From NCBI GenBank assembly GCA_963823675.1, contig CAWGMT010000008.1, forward strand, positions 1,054,001 through 1,118,000: 64,000 bases of DNA, written 5' to 3'. Below the pieces are notes generated by a model, which saw only the letters and a list, made by a program, of their open reading frames with translations, ran no database searches and was not told the DNA's origin. Made by a program: the position numbers and the translations under genes. Of this stretch, positions 32,420 through 40,824 are shown piece after piece. Position 1 is the stretch's first letter; every line of letters begins with the position of its first letter. The DNA is from CAWGMT01 sp963823675 (GTDB taxonomy: Bacteria; Planctomycetota; Planctomycetia; Isosphaerales; Isosphaeraceae).

Positions 32420-32527
32420 TTGTAGCGCGGAAATCACTGTCGCCGTTCGCTCCGCGAAAGGATGCTCTTTCGCGGAGCGAAAGACGACTTTTCCGGGACG
32501 CTACTTGCGTCTCGATTCTAAGGCAGA
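32420..32527. repeat. Dispersed palindromic repeat, copy A
   Basis: 22-base arms (32439-32460 and 32467-32488, two mismatches) flank a GATGCT loop: the core is TTCGCTCCGCGAAAG against CTTTCGCGGAGCGAA. The flanks resemble copy B at 48905. It sits 20 bases after the stop of protein B and could act in termination, though no T-run follows. Confidence 0.75.
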
Positions 32528-32591
32528 CTTCGTTGACCCAGAGCCAACGACGACGGCAGGCTTCGCGGCGGCTTCTTCACACCAGCCACGG

Positions 32592-32834
32592 TCAGCCGCC
32601 GTTGCCTTCGACCGTGGCCGATTCGGCTTGAGTCCTGGTGATCTCTGCGACCAGCAGCATCTCCAGCATGTGCATGCCCGCCTCATCATAAACGACCATC
32701 TCCCGGCCGTTGAGCGAGCAGGCAATCAGCTCAGGGTGCCGCACTTCGAACGCTCGCCCGTCCGCGAGTCGGACGATAAACGGACGGAACGGTTGCGCCG
32801 TCTGCATCTGCCGGACTTGTTCTCTTGTTGCCAT
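32592..32834 (-). CDS. Small conserved-looking protein of unknown function
   Basis: This gene encodes 80 residues from ATG 32834. The pattern REQVRQMQTAQPFRPFIVRL, then ADGRAFEVRHPELIAC and a hydrophobic C-terminal half, is a type of short protein I associate with planctomycete genomes; no function is known to me. It has no signal peptide or transmembrane helix. The open frame extends to 32975, but no family character is seen upstream of 32834 and no clear ribosome binding site supports either start. Confidence 0.6.
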   Translation of the reverse strand: MATREQVRQMQTAQPFRPFIVRLADGRAFEVRHPELIACSLNGREMVVYDEAGMHMLEMLLVAEITRTQAESATVEGNGG

Positions 32835-32975
32835 GGGAACGATCCGCGCTATAAATCTCCGGCCATCAGCCCACCTAAATGGCCTTGCACGATTCGGGGA
32901 GGGCGAACCTCCGTGTGAGCCGGTTGTTTGCATGGCTCGGACGGAGCTCGCCCTCCCAGGATCACGAAACCCCAT

Positions 32976-33533
32976 TTAGTGCATCGTAATTTCCCTGTCA
33001 ACGCAAGACAACACCGCCTGCGAACTCTGCTTCCGCCGCACCAACACTTGATGAATGCCGAATAGCGCAACCGCCACCGCCGGCCAGCCGATCCAGATCC
33101 ACAACTCCTGCCAGCGCGGCGACGCCGCGGCCGCTTCCAGCTCGCCGCTCACCACCGCCAGCCCCCCTGAACCATCGACTTCCACCCGCCATTCCCATCG
33201 GCCCGATGCGGGAAGCTCGAATTGGGCCGCGCGGAAAAGCTTGTTGGTGGCAGCCTCGGCCGTGGCCGGATACTCGAGCGCAGCTTGACCGGCTTTCGTC
33301 ATCCGCACGGTCACGCGCGTGGACGCCATGAGCTCGCCCGTGCCGGGATCCTGAACCAGAACGCTGATGTCAACAGGCCCCTGGCGAAACGGCGCCGGAG
33401 CCGTGAAGACGCTGATGCGATACCCCCCCTGCACTGCCGAGAAACGCAACGACCCGCCGTCGGCGCAGAGCGGCGGGCACGCCGTCGCGAGAAACAGCCA
33501 TCCCAAGATCACGCCACCGGCCGTGGTTCGCAT
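32976..33533 (-). CDS. FixH/YtkA-like exported protein, last gene of the respiratory operon
   Basis: This gene encodes 185 residues. An N-terminal signal peptide (GGVILGWLFLATACPPLCA) precedes a beta-rich domain (YRISVFTAPAPFRQGPVDIS, VRMTKAGQAALEYPA, FELPASGRWEWRVEVDG) and a C-terminal transmembrane segment (GWPAVAVALFGIHQVLVRR). This layout resembles FixH/YtkA-type proteins found near cytochrome oxidases and ferredoxin membrane proteins of the FixG class. Its start lies two bases after the stop of the CtaG-ferredoxin fusion (TAAGAATG), so translation is coupled. A role in oxidase copper or haem assembly is inferred from position only. The in-frame extension to 33785 overlaps the upstream gene and is rejected. 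Confidence 0.7.
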   Translation of the reverse strand: MRTTAGGVILGWLFLATACPPLCADGGSLRFSAVQGGYRISVFTAPAPFRQGPVDISVLVQDPGTGELMASTRVTVRMTKAGQAALEYPATAEAATNKLFRAAQFELPASGRWEWRVEVDGSGGLAVVSGELEAAAASPRWQELWIWIGWPAVAVALFGIHQVLVRRKQSSQAVLSCVDREITMH

Positions 33534-33535
33534 TC

Positions 33536-35905
33536 TTATCCCGCCGCTGTTAAAGTACCCCGCATCTGCATCGGCTGGAGCACAATCCAGACTCCGGCCG
33601 CAAACAGGATCACAATCAAGAGTGCCCAGGGCAATAGCATCAAAAAGGCTCGCCGTCCCCGATCCGATTGATAGAGCGCGATGCGATAACCCGCATACAG
33701 CGAAAACAGCAGCCCCAGATCGAGGAACAGGATTTCCATTCGAGGCAGCCATTCCGAGACCGGCGCACAGCAATCTCGCGCCCATCGCGGCTCACCCAGG
33801 ATCGTCCAGCCGAGGTCGCCGGCAAACCGCTGGACCGCATAGGTCGCTGCGCCAAAACTCGCCAGCAAGTGAAAACTGTAGTGCGCCAGCCACATGCTGA
33901 AGCCCAGGGGCACGAAGGCATACGAAAAACGAACGGCCACGTCCAACCTGGAAGCCCGCAACCGGCCGAGCCGGCGGCAAAGAATCGCCGCGATACCCAC
34001 CGCGAGCGCCGGCAGGATGAACACGCCGAACGCGTAAGCAATCGTCGTAACCATGAGCACCGAGTGCCGCCCCGCCATCGAGGCGAGCTGGTCCCGCCAT
34101 TCCAGAACCGGGCCGACCATGCCCGCGGCATTGACGAACGCGCCGAAAGTCAGAACGACGATGAGAGCCGCCAGGTCCGGGCGCTTGCTGAACCGGCCCA
34201 GACCAGAGCGCAACGGATCGCTCCACAAGTCATTCCCGGGCAGTCGAGCGAGAATGCCGATATTGTCATGGGGGCAGGCATGGATACAGTCGAGGCAGAA
34301 CGTGCAGTCCATGTTGCTCGACTTCCGGGGCTGGTACAGGTGCAGCTCGCACCCGGGAATGTCGTCCCGGCCGCGGATGCAATCCTTGGTCCGGCACGAC
34401 GAGCACACGTCCGCGTCACGCACCTTGACTTCCCAGGGCGAAATCAACGATTGCACAAAATTGAATTGCCCGATGGGGCACACGTACTTGCAGAAGGATG
34501 CGCCGCGAAAGAAGCCGTCGATGACGAAAGCGGCCGCAAAGTAAGCCAGAACGATCCAGGCCGTCCACCAGGGGCTGTCCCAGAGCGCGAACGCCTCGTA
34601 AGCCCAGAGGAACACGATGAACAGAACGAGTGCCAGCCATTTGTTTCGCAGCCAAGTTGGCCAGGCATAAGTCGCAGTCCCCAAGCGTCGGGCCAGAGCG
34701 CGCGGAAGCATGAACGGGCAGGCCATGCAGACAACGTTGCCCGCCGACAGCAACCCCAGAACGGCCAGCCCGCGCCAGTGAATCCAGGGGAGTACTCCGG
34801 CCAGGTTCTGGGGCGCGATCGGCGGCCCGCGCAGGCCGTCGTAGACAATGAGGCCGGCGAGAAGGACAAAGGGTAGCTGCAAGCTCAGCCGGGCGTGCCG
34901 CCATTTCAGAAATCGGCCCAGCAGCGGGAGGCGCAGCAGGTCAAAGCCAGCGGTTGCAAATCGGAGGTCGGAGGTCAGAGAAGAATTCACCACGGGCACC
35001 GAGACCCGCCCCGGAACCGGCCTGGCCCCTTGACCTCCTGCCCGCGACGTCGGACGTCTGACTTGGGACCGCTGACTCCGGACGCTTGACCCCCGGCCGG
35101 ACAGGAGCTGGACGCCGATGCCGAACAGCGGCAGGAGGAACGCCGCGGAGCCCGGCACCCACATGACAACGCCCGCGGCTGACTGGTCGTCCAGGGGGGA
35201 GAGTCCCGCCAGGCGCGGCACCTCCGCGTAGTAGGGGTACAGCAGGCGGTCGGAGAAGGTCAGCAGGGCCGCAAGGGCGGTGTTCGACAGGTCGGCCAGG
35301 AACAGGCACGGGAGCAGCAGCCAGGGCGACCAGCGCGGCCGGGCAGGGTAAGGCCGGACGATGGGATACCAGAACACGAGGGCCGTTCCCAGGAAGCACG
35401 CGTGCTGCAAGTAGTGCCAACCGTTCGAGCGCAGGGCCAGGTCGTAAACGGCCGGGGCGTGCCAGACCCATGTGGTGGCAACGAAAAGGACGAGCGCCGT
35501 CAGCGGGTGGGTCAGGCGGCCAAAGACCCGGCGCAGCGCCGGCGCGGACAGCCATGGGGCTACCCAGAAGATGCGCACGGGCCGCGGCAAGCCCCGAAGC
35601 AAGGGGAACAGCGGCGCGCCCAGCCAGAGGAGCGGCGGCGCCACCATCATGAGCAGCAAGTGCTGCACCATATGGACCTGGAGCAGCAGACCGGCGAACG
35701 GCTCAAGCGGCGACGCCAGGGCCAGGAAGCTCGTGGCGAGCCCGCCGAGGAACGCCGCGGGGCGGCCGCAGTGCCAGCGCCCTTGGTCGCGGCGGCGGAG
35801 TACCAGCCAGCCGTGCAGATAGATGCCGGCCGAGAGCAGCAGCGTGGCCAGGAGCCAGGGGTCGAACGGCCAGGAGCGCAGGCAGGCGTCGAGCGTGGGG
35901 CTCAC
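33536..35905 (-). CDS. Fusion of CtaG-type oxidase assembly protein with NapH/CcoG-like 4Fe-4S membrane protein
   Basis: This gene encodes 789 residues. Residues 1-270 match caa3-type CtaG: multiple transmembrane helices, HMVQHLLLMMVAPPLLWLG, and TTWVWHAPAVYDLAL, known to help copper insertion into oxidases. A 40-residue Ser/Arg-rich linker follows. Residues about 310-789 form a polyferredoxin-like membrane protein with CMACPF, FCKYVCPIGQFN, CSSCRTKDC and the ferredoxin cluster CTFCLDCIHACP, plus further helices. The second half resembles CcoG/FixG or NapH, which transfer electrons or reduce copper for oxidase assembly. Start GTG 35905 overlaps the cytochrome b stop (GTGA). The fusion puts two assembly functions in one chain, which I have not seen described. 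Confidence 0.8.
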   Translation of the reverse strand: MSPTLDACLRSWPFDPWLLATLLLSAGIYLHGWLVLRRRDQGRWHCGRPAAFLGGLATSFLALASPLEPFAGLLLQVHMVQHLLLMMVAPPLLWLGAPLFPLLRGLPRPVRIFWVAPWLSAPALRRVFGRLTHPLTALVLFVATTWVWHAPAVYDLALRSNGWHYLQHACFLGTALVFWYPIVRPYPARPRWSPWLLLPCLFLADLSNTALAALLTFSDRLLYPYYAEVPRLAGLSPLDDQSAAGVVMWVPGSAAFLLPLFGIGVQLLSGRGSSVRSQRSQVRRPTSRAGGQGARPVPGRVSVPVVNSSLTSDLRFATAGFDLLRLPLLGRFLKWRHARLSLQLPFVLLAGLIVYDGLRGPPIAPQNLAGVLPWIHWRGLAVLGLLSAGNVVCMACPFMLPRALARRLGTATYAWPTWLRNKWLALVLFIVFLWAYEAFALWDSPWWTAWIVLAYFAAAFVIDGFFRGASFCKYVCPIGQFNFVQSLISPWEVKVRDADVCSSCRTKDCIRGRDDIPGCELHLYQPRKSSNMDCTFCLDCIHACPHDNIGILARLPGNDLWSDPLRSGLGRFSKRPDLAALIVVLTFGAFVNAAGMVGPVLEWRDQLASMAGRHSVLMVTTIAYAFGVFILPALAVGIAAILCRRLGRLRASRLDVAVRFSYAFVPLGFSMWLAHYSFHLLASFGAATYAVQRFAGDLGWTILGEPRWARDCCAPVSEWLPRMEILFLDLGLLFSLYAGYRIALYQSDRGRRAFLMLLPWALLIVILFAAGVWIVLQPMQMRGTLTAAG

Positions 35906-37383
35906 GGGTATTCCTTCTCGTCATCCCGCGTAGCGGCCAGCCGGGCCGGTGGCTGCCCCGGCGGCCGCAGGTCCGCCAGGAACTCGACCAGGGCGGCCAT
36001 CTCGGCGGGGCTGATTTGTCTGCCGTACGCCGGCATGTTGCCGCCGCCCGGAGTGCCGTTGCTGATCTGGTCGATCAACTGGCCACGCGTCAGGCGCGTG
36101 CCGACGGCCGTCAGATCGGGGCCGCGCTGGCCGCCGGTGCCGTCCAGGGCGTGGCAATTGCGGCAGTCCTTGCTCTGGAACAGGGCCGCGCCCTGGAGCC
36201 GTAGCGGCGTGCTGTTCCGGACGAGGCGCTCAGGGACCGGGTCGCCGCTCCAGGCGGTCATCCGCGGCGACCAGGGCGAGGTGGCTCCCTGGTACGTGAG
36301 CACGCCGAGCGCCGTGCAGATCACGATCACGGCGAGCACCGCCACCGGCCGGCGGCTGGGGGCGCGCTCGCCGCGGTTGCTCACGAACGGCACGACGAAC
36401 AGAGCGGCGATGAGGAGCAGTGGGAACACCAGGATGATGAAGGTTTCCGCCCCGGGGGGGCTGAGCGACAGCAAGGCGAACAGCCATAGGAACGGCCACT
36501 CGGGCCGGGGGTTGGCGCCCGGCAGCGTGGGGTCGGGCGGCCCGGTCGGCCCCTTCGGCCCGAGGACGGCCGCCAGCACCACCACCACGATAACGGCCAG
36601 CGCCGAGCACAGGACATCCTTCATCATCGCGTCGCCGAGAAACGGAACGCCGCTCTCGAGCTCTCTCTCATAAGCCTCGTCATACGACTTGGGATCGACG
36701 GCTTCCCCGGGGACGGGCGGGGCACTGACCCCGCGCGTGAGCACAAGCCACAGGTGGACCGCCAGGAAGAGCAACAATGCCCCCGGAATGACGAAGACGT
36801 GCATCGCGAAAAAGCGACTGAGCGAATCGCCGCCGATCACGGGGCCGCCCAGGAGCGTGCGGACCACCCAGGGCCCGATGACTGGGACGCGCCCGGCCAT
36901 CGACCCCCCGACCGCCAGGCCCCAGTAAGCATCTGGGTCCCAGCGGAGGACCTGGCCGCTAAAGAACATGCCCAGGGTGCTGAGGAGCAAGAACGCACCC
37001 AGGACCCAGGTCAGCTCGCGCGGGTACTTGTAGGCCCCGTGCAGGAAGACCTGGGTCATGTGCACCAGCACGAGCACGACCATGCCCGAACCGGCGTAGT
37101 AGTGCAGCGCCCGCAGGAACCAGCCCAGCGTCACGTCATAATTCAGGGACAGCAGGCTGTCGTACGCCTTGTCGGCCGACGGCACGTAGACCAGCGCCAG
37201 GCCGATCCCGGTGAGAATCTGGACCATGAGGAGGGTGAGCGACGCGCTGCCGAAGACGTACCACCAGCCCATCGGCCCGGCCACCTCCCGGGGGATGGGG
37301 TGCCGCATCATCGGCAGCAGGGTGGAACGTAGGCGTAAACGAGCATCAAACCAGTCGCCCAGGGCAGGCAGCCAGCGTTTCAT
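35902..37383 (-). CDS. Cytochrome b (bc/b6f type) fused to a C-terminal cytochrome c domain
   Basis: This gene encodes 493 residues. The N-terminal cytochrome b part has about eight transmembrane helices, with haem-ligand His pairs in ALHYYAGSGMVVLVLVHM and MHVFVIPGALLLFLAVHL, and quinone-site PEWPFLWLFALLS. The C-terminal 100 residues form a monohaem cytochrome c with CRNCH and a Met ligand in GGNMPAYGRQIS. The protein oxidises quinol and passes electrons on through its own haem c, with the Rieske protein encoded just upstream. ATG 37383 has GGAG ten bases upstream; an in-frame ATG at 37437 is an alternative and would overlap the Rieske stop. Confidence 0.9.
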   Translation of the reverse strand: MKRWLPALGDWFDARLRLRSTLLPMMRHPIPREVAGPMGWWYVFGSASLTLLMVQILTGIGLALVYVPSADKAYDSLLSLNYDVTLGWFLRALHYYAGSGMVVLVLVHMTQVFLHGAYKYPRELTWVLGAFLLLSTLGMFFSGQVLRWDPDAYWGLAVGGSMAGRVPVIGPWVVRTLLGGPVIGGDSLSRFFAMHVFVIPGALLLFLAVHLWLVLTRGVSAPPVPGEAVDPKSYDEAYERELESGVPFLGDAMMKDVLCSALAVIVVVVLAAVLGPKGPTGPPDPTLPGANPRPEWPFLWLFALLSLSPPGAETFIILVFPLLLIAALFVVPFVSNRGERAPSRRPVAVLAVIVICTALGVLTYQGATSPWSPRMTAWSGDPVPERLVRNSTPLRLQGAALFQSKDCRNCHALDGTGGQRGPDLTAVGTRLTRGQLIDQISNGTPGGGNMPAYGRQISPAEMAALVEFLADLRPPGQPPARLAATRDDEKEYP

Positions 37384-37400
37384 GGCGGGTTCGCTCCTCG

Positions 37401-37435
37401 GAGGGATGAATCTCGATTGGATTGATTCATCCCTC
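37401..37435 (-). other. Intercistronic hairpin between Rieske and cytochrome b genes
   Basis: GAGGGATGAATC (37401-37412) pairs perfectly with GATTCATCCCTC (37424-37435) over an 11-base loop. The stem overlaps the Rieske stop codon and lies just before the cytochrome b ribosome binding site. It could tune translation or mRNA stability; this is inference. Confidence 0.6.
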
Positions 37436-38015
37436 ATCCTTGTTCCAGGGTGTCCTGCAGGGTCGGATAGTGCGGCGCCCGGACCTCGAGCCGGAGGGCA
37501 CCGTCAGCGCGCTTCACCCGGTAGACGCAGCGGAAGAGGCCGCGCGGCGGCGGGCCGGACGCGCGTTCGCCGTTGCCGTAATAGACGCCGCCGTGACAGG
37601 GGCACATAAACAGCCCCGACTCCTGGAACCACTCGACCGGGCAGCCCAGGTGGGCGCAGTTGACGGCCAGGACCAGAAACGTGTGTGCCTTCGTCTCGTC
37701 GGCCTCGCGCTCGTCGCGGCCGTTGTAGCGCACGTAGACACCGGTATGAGCCACCATACCGTCCCACGGTTGGCGGATGGGGTTGTTGAAGGTCACCAGG
37801 CGCGTCTGGTCCTGCGGAAAATCGCTGACGCGCCCCACGGACAACCACTTGACCGGGGCCCTGCGCGCCCCGAAAAGGAAGCCGACGAAGGGGATGGCCA
37901 CCATGGCCGCGGCGACGGCCCCGAGCGCGTAAGTCACCCAGCCCAGGAACGAGCGCCGCCCCAAAGCGGGGTTGAGCACGGGGTCAGAGGGCGGCGGGTT
38001 GGAAACAGGGTCCAT
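37434..38015 (-). CDS. qcrA: Rieske [2Fe-2S] subunit
   Basis: This gene encodes 193 residues. A twin-Arg-like region (GRRSFLGWVTYALGAVAAA) anchors the protein. The cluster-binding boxes are CAHLGC and CPCHGG, so both Cys-His pairs are intact. It accepts electrons from quinol and passes them to cytochrome c. The start is ATG 38015, behind GGGAG six bases upstream; the frame extends to 38048. It lies 29 bases downstream of the dihaem cytochrome c gene and is followed by cytochrome b. Confidence 0.92.
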   Translation of the reverse strand: MDPVSNPPPSDPVLNPALGRRSFLGWVTYALGAVAAAMVAIPFVGFLFGARRAPVKWLSVGRVSDFPQDQTRLVTFNNPIRQPWDGMVAHTGVYVRYNGRDEREADETKAHTFLVLAVNCAHLGCPVEWFQESGLFMCPCHGGVYYGNGERASGPPPRGLFRCVYRVKRADGALRLEVRAPHYPTLQDTLEQG

Positions 38016-38044
38016 GGTTTCTCCCTCTTGTAAGACCGAAGTCG

Positions 38045-38791
38045 TCACTGGTTGCCGTCCGGACCGCCCTGCCTCCAGGACGCCAAGAGCGCCACCAGAT
38101 CGTCAATCTGTGCCGAGGTCAGCGGATGGAAATCGGCCGGCCGACCGGCCGTGCCGTCGTAAGCCGGCATGCCGAGATCGGGCCGTCCGGTGATCGCGGT
38201 GCGCCGCAGCGCCTTGTCGCTGATCAGCGCCACGAACGCCGGCTCGTTGATGGCGCCGACCGGCTGCTCGTCGACCTTGCCGCCCTCTCCCTGGCGGCCG
38301 TGGCAGCCGGCGCACGCGCGGGCGAACACGCGGGCCCCCTCGTCCACCTTCCCGCTCTTGGTGCCGGCCGGGCTCTGGTACGGCGGTGGCGCTTCCCCGG
38401 ACGCAGCAGGTCCCCATCGCTTCTTGATCCCTTCGGCCAGCACCTGGACCTGGGCGTCGGTCAGCGGGCCACCTTCGGCGCGGGCGAAGGCCGGCATCGC
38501 GCTGCTCTGTGCGGCGGTGACGGCCCGGCCCTCGGAGATGACGCGCCGCAACTCCGCATCGGGGACGATGGCGAGAAAGAGGGGGTCGTTCAGCGGCGGG
38601 GCGGGACCCAGCTTGCCGTCGGCCCCGTGGCAGCCGGCGCAGCGCGCACCGTAGAGGGCGTCGAAACCCTTGACCTGGTCTGCCGGCACAGGCCGGTCCG
38701 CTTCTCTGGGCTTGCCGGGAATGTCGCAGCCGCCGGTCAGGACGACCAGGATAGAGAGCAGGCGCCATCCCCCGTCGCGGAGTCTCTTCAC
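38045..38791 (-). CDS. Dihaem cytochrome c lipoprotein
   Basis: This gene encodes 248 residues. The lipobox LVVLTGGC puts the lipidated Cys near residue 22. Two CAGCH haem sites (near residues 50 and 165) and Met-containing segments such as SSAMPAF and LGMPAYDG supply axial ligands. It probably carries electrons between the Rieske/cytochrome b complex and the caa3-type oxidase encoded upstream. The GTG start overlaps the stop of the upstream membrane-protein gene by four bases (GTGA), so translation is coupled. Confidence 0.88.
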   Translation of the reverse strand: MKRLRDGGWRLLSILVVLTGGCDIPGKPREADRPVPADQVKGFDALYGARCAGCHGADGKLGPAPPLNDPLFLAIVPDAELRRVISEGRAVTAAQSSAMPAFARAEGGPLTDAQVQVLAEGIKKRWGPAASGEAPPPYQSPAGTKSGKVDEGARVFARACAGCHGRQGEGGKVDEQPVGAINEPAFVALISDKALRRTAITGRPDLGMPAYDGTAGRPADFHPLTSAQIDDLVALLASWRQGGPDGNQ

Positions 38792-40107
38792 GACCGATCT
38801 CCCCCTTCGCCGGCCACCAAGTCTGCCACCCGATCCGGGCCGAGACCGGCGGGTGGAACAGGGACCATCTCCGAACGGAGCACCACCACCGCGGCGGTCA
38901 CGCCGAACACGAACTGCGAGGCGATGAACCAGGCCCAGTCAACGCGGTCCTGGAGCACTGGGCTGACAACCCCCATGAGCCCATACGTGGTCCCGGTCCA
39001 TACGAGAGGCAGGACCAGGCCGCCCCAGACAATTGGGCCCGGCATCGGCGGCAACCGGGGCGTCGCCGAGGCGAACAAGACCCCGAAGCCGATGGACAGG
39101 ACGGCATGGAGGGCGCAGGCCGCGAGGAACCATTCCGCATGGAAACGCCCCAAATCCGCCCCTTCCAGTTTGCCCGGGCCGGGAAGAAGCATCCCCGCCA
39201 GCACGTTGACCGGGTACCAGAAGCCGCGGCCGCTGGCCACCGCCCACAGGACGGCCGGCAGGGCCATGGCTGCACCGCCGAGCAGGCCGCCCGCCACTCC
39301 GGCGAGTGGCCTTGGAAGACGTTTGGCCCCCAGGACCACGGCCGGCATCGTGATGCCGAAGACGAGCTGCGAGAGCAGGAACCACGGCCAGCTCACTCTC
39401 CCCGGCAGCGCCGGGCTGACGGCCTGCATCGCCACATAACTCGCGCCCGTCCAGAGAATGGGCATGAGCAGCCCGCCCCAGGCGATCGGCCGGGGGACGG
39501 CCGGCAGCGTTGGCAGCAGCACGCCGAAGATCAGGCCGATGACCACCGACATCACGACGTGAATGACCAGCGCCACCACCAAGAGCGAGGCGCTAAACTG
39601 CTCCAACTCGGGGACGGTCATCCTCCCCACCCCCGGCAGGACGATGCCGGCCAGGAGGTTGACCGGATACCACCAGCCGTGGCCGCCGAGCAGTCCCCAG
39701 AGGAGGGCGGGCACCGGCATGGCCGCGCCGCCGGCGATGCCGCCCTTCAGGCCGGCGGAGATGGGATGAACGTCCTGCGGCAAACGCAGACGGTAACCGG
39801 GCATGCCTGGCCGCAAATGCTCCACGCCGCCCGGTCCAGCGCTCACGGGCTGGGGGCGTGCCGGCTCGACCAGGGACTCGTGGACATGCCCACGACCTGG
39901 TAGCAACTGGAAGATCCAGATGCCGAGGCCCGCAACCACGACCAAGGCGCCGACGACGAGGAAGCTCGTGCCGAGGGCCACGCCGACGGCCAGGAGGGCG
40001 ATGCCGAGGGCCAGCACGAGGGGCGAGGCCGTCGGCCGGGGCATCTCGACGGATTCCGCAGCGGCCGGAGCTTCGGGTTGTGGCCAATTTTGCGCGTCGC
40101 TTGCCAT
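38788..40107 (-). CDS. Internally duplicated membrane protein in the oxidase operon
   Basis: This gene encodes 439 residues. Residues 30-75 form two helices ending LLPGRGHVHE, which resembles the small subunit-IV-like proteins found in oxidase operons. Residues about 127-259 and 277-410 are two copies of one four-helix unit: both contain YPVNxLAG, the same WGGLxxPxxWTG turn and a closing SQxVFGxTxxxVVL. I do not recognise the unit as a named family. Because it lies between coxC and the dihaem cytochrome, it may be a structural or assembly subunit of the oxidase or supercomplex. Start ATG 40107 has GGGAG upstream. Confidence 0.75.
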   Translation of the reverse strand: MASDAQNWPQPEAPAAAESVEMPRPTASPLVLALGIALLAVGVALGTSFLVVGALVVVAGLGIWIFQLLPGRGHVHESLVEPARPQPVSAGPGGVEHLRPGMPGYRLRLPQDVHPISAGLKGGIAGGAAMPVPALLWGLLGGHGWWYPVNLLAGIVLPGVGRMTVPELEQFSASLLVVALVIHVVMSVVIGLIFGVLLPTLPAVPRPIAWGGLLMPILWTGASYVAMQAVSPALPGRVSWPWFLLSQLVFGITMPAVVLGAKRLPRPLAGVAGGLLGGAAMALPAVLWAVASGRGFWYPVNVLAGMLLPGPGKLEGADLGRFHAEWFLAACALHAVLSIGFGVLFASATPRLPPMPGPIVWGGLVLPLVWTGTTYGLMGVVSPVLQDRVDWAWFIASQFVFGVTAAVVVLRSEMVPVPPAGLGPDRVADLVAGEGGDRS

Positions 40108-40143
40108 GCGTCTCTCCCCGGACCCGGCTTGCAAACCCCGGTC

Positions 40144-40779
40144 TTACCGTCCCACCAGGTAGACCACTGTGAACACCACCACCCAGACGCCGTCCACAAA
40201 GTGCCAGTACCAGGAGACCAGCCCGACCCCGCCCCGGTTGGCGCTCGTCACCTGGCGGCCCAGGGCCAGGCCGAGCACGATCAGCATGACGGTCACCCCA
40301 GCGGTGACGTGCAGCGCGTGGAGTCCGACCAAGGTGTAGTAGGTCGTCCCGAACAGGTTGCGGCTGATGGTCAGTTGGTGGCGGTAGATCAAATCGTGCC
40401 ACTCGAAGGCAGTGCCGCCCAGGAACGCCGCGCCGAGCACGATAGTCGCCAGCCACCACCACAGGAATCCCACCTGGTTCCCCCGCTCCAGCCTCCTCTC
40501 CGCCACATGGACGGTGGCGCTGCTGGCGAGGAGACACGCCGTGGTACACACGACTAAGCCCAGCGACAGCGCCTCGGCCGGCGTCGGGCCGACCACGTCC
40601 TTGCCCACGTAGAAGAGGTACACCACGATCAGCGTGCCGAAGAGGGCGACCTCCGAGATGAGGAAGCTGAGCATGCCCCACTGGCCCGGGCTCAGCGTCT
40701 GCTCGGGGCGGATCGCGGGCGGGACAGGGAACGACCGCCCCGCCGGCGGGCCAGCCATCGTCGTCGTTGCTACGCTCAT
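40144..40779 (-). CDS. coxC: Cytochrome c oxidase subunit III
   Basis: This gene encodes 211 residues with five helices. The signatures MLSFLISEVALFGTLIVVY and TTYYTLVGLHALHVTAGV are typical of subunit III, as is SWYWHFVDGVWVVVFTVVYL at the C-terminus. It stabilises the catalytic core of the haem-copper oxidase. The ATG follows AGGGGAAGC. It lies 45 bases after coxA. Confidence 0.95.
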   Translation of the reverse strand: MSVATTTMAGPPAGRSFPVPPAIRPEQTLSPGQWGMLSFLISEVALFGTLIVVYLFYVGKDVVGPTPAEALSLGLVVCTTACLLASSATVHVAERRLERGNQVGFLWWWLATIVLGAAFLGGTAFEWHDLIYRHQLTISRNLFGTTYYTLVGLHALHVTAGVTVMLIVLGLALGRQVTSANRGGVGLVSWYWHFVDGVWVVVFTVVYLVGR

Positions 40780-40824
40780 GTCGTTGCTTCCCCTTGTGGC
40801 GACGAGTTGGAAACCGCCGTCACG

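Noticed and set aside
32837..32975. N-terminal extension of the small 80-residue protein
   Set aside because: Composition changes and no family motif lies upstream of ATG 32834.
33669..34876. 402-codon plus-strand frame within the CtaG fusion gene
   Set aside because: It is an antisense shadow; Glu/Arg-rich composition is typical of reversed membrane-protein codons.
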